64,000 bases of DNA from Gordonia oryzae. Lineage in GTDB: Bacteria > Actinomycetota > Actinomycetes > Mycobacteriales > Mycobacteriaceae. Shown here one piece after another: positions 63,476-64,000 of this stretch. Location of the stretch: contig NZ_RKMH01000008.1 of assembly GCF_003797185.1 (NCBI RefSeq), positions 62,001 to 126,000 of the forward strand. Direction: 5' to 3'. The notes under the pieces are model-generated. The model was not told the origin of the DNA. It saw only the letters and a list, made by a program, of their open reading frames with translations, and did no database searches. The stretch's first letter is position 1. Every line of letters starts with the position of its first letter. The position numbers were made by a program, and so were the translations under genes.

Positions 63476-64000
63476 ATGTCACGTTCGGCTGTTAACAAGG
63501 CAGGCTCGGAGGCCGTGACCTCTGACGCAGCGACCCCAGCCCCCTGGCGTCATCGGCTGCGACGCGCGCTTCTGGTGGCGCTTGCGCTCGTCGTCGTCGT
63601 GGGTGCCATCGCGGCGATCGCCGACACCGTCGCGGCAAGTCGCGGCGAACATCGCCTCTCGACGTCCCTCGCGAGTGCCGCGGGTATCGCCTACCCGCCC
63701 GAGGTGACACTCGGCGGCTTGCCGTTCCTGACCCATGCCTCCTCCGGCGAGTTCACCGGTGCCACGATCACCGCCCGCGGGGTGCCGATCGCGCAGGGAT
63801 GCTCGTATCCGGCGGCCGGCCCCTGCTTCGCCGAACTCGGGGCGACACTCGGTACGTTGCGGGTCCCCAACGGCTTCAATATCGGGTCCACCGACACCAT
63901 GCACGCTGCTTCGGTCATCGCCTACTCGCGACTCGACTCGGTGAATTTGGGCCGTATGCTGGGAGTCCTGGATCTCACCGTCAACACCCCCGCCGGCCCC
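63476..64000 (+). CDS. lmeA: LmeA-like DUF2993 exported protein (3' end outside window)
   Basis: An ATG at 63476 opens a frame that runs off the right edge after 175 codons. A basic stretch (APWRHRLRR) is followed by a hydrophobic helix (about 31-51), an uncleaved or Sec signal. The periplasmic part has the DUF2993 features AYPPEVTLGGLPFLTHASSG and FTGATITARGV. In mycobacteria LmeA (Rv0817c) lies next to glnR, divergent as here, and supports lipomannan elongation. The 183 bases to glnR hold both promoters. Confidence 0.82.
   Translation, partial: MSRSAVNKAGSEAVTSDAATPAPWRHRLRRALLVALALVVVVGAIAAIADTVAASRGEHRLSTSLASAAGIAYPPEVTLGGLPFLTHASSGEFTGATITARGVPIAQGCSYPAAGPCFAELGATLGTLRVPNGFNIGSTDTMHAASVIAYSRLDSVNLGRMLGVLDLTVNTPAGP

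Overview
The window is high-GC DNA from a mycolic-acid-type actinobacterium (Mycobacteriales), most likely Gordonia or a close relative. No 16S gene is present, so the genus is an inference. Two blocks keep a gene order I recall from Mycobacterium tuberculosis. The first, roughly positions 500-17060, is moaA-moaD-rpf-moaE-mog-moaC-small conserved gene-helicase pair-dapC. The second, roughly 50600-64000, is desA1-dus-LytR/CpsA/Psr gene-phoU-pst genes-mshD-glnR-lmeA.

Layout. 1-4761: molybdopterin cofactor genes (moaA, moaD, moaE, mog, moaC) around a resuscitation-promoting factor gene that carries a c-di-AMP (ydaO-type) riboswitch. 4920-15208: two membrane Ser/Thr protein kinases with different extracellular domains (a seven-repeat RCC1-like propeller and an eight-cysteine domain), interleaved with a helicase-associated protein, an MFS exporter and an XPB-type helicase; a decayed copy of the eight-cysteine domain follows. 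15906-18509: dapC, a medium-chain reductase and a DUF1304 membrane protein, facing a TetR regulator across a clear operator. 19199-20640: a scrap yard of transposase and dehydrogenase fragments around one lipoprotein gene. 20663-24973: two short-chain dehydrogenases, a HAMP-containing class III nucleotide cyclase and a MerR regulator with a textbook MerR promoter. 24989-25528: four tRNA genes (Lys on minus; Glu, Asp, Phe on plus). 26084-34723: CtaG-like protein, Nudix hydrolase, YceI protein, alpha/beta hydrolases, a CoA-transferase and a metallo-hydrolase/enoyl-CoA hydratase pair. 35465-38050: two tandem LysR genes and an XRE regulator with its membrane partner. 38108-45825: an acyl-CoA catabolic block of two thiolases, an acyl-CoA ligase, an SDR and two divergent acyl-CoA dehydrogenases. 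46142-49613: NAD synthetase and a wax ester/diacylglycerol acyltransferase. 50596-64000: the desA1 to lmeA block, including a complete pstSCAB phosphate transporter with a candidate PHO box.

How the genes work together. The mo genes make molybdopterin. The pst genes, phoU and the PHO box form a phosphate-starvation module beside the nitrogen regulator glnR and the mycothiol gene mshD. The 31.4-45.8 kb region looks like a lipid or aromatic acyl-CoA degradation neighbourhood, and desA1 and the WS/DGAT gene serve fatty-acid desaturation and storage lipid.

A striking theme is gene decay. I found broken or truncated relics of a polyphosphate kinase 2, a Tat-exported GH1-like glycosidase carrying an apparent micro-inversion, an NTF2-like protein with one stop and one frameshift, an SDR tail, two transposases and a kinase sensor domain. 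Some of these single-base breaks could be sequencing errors.
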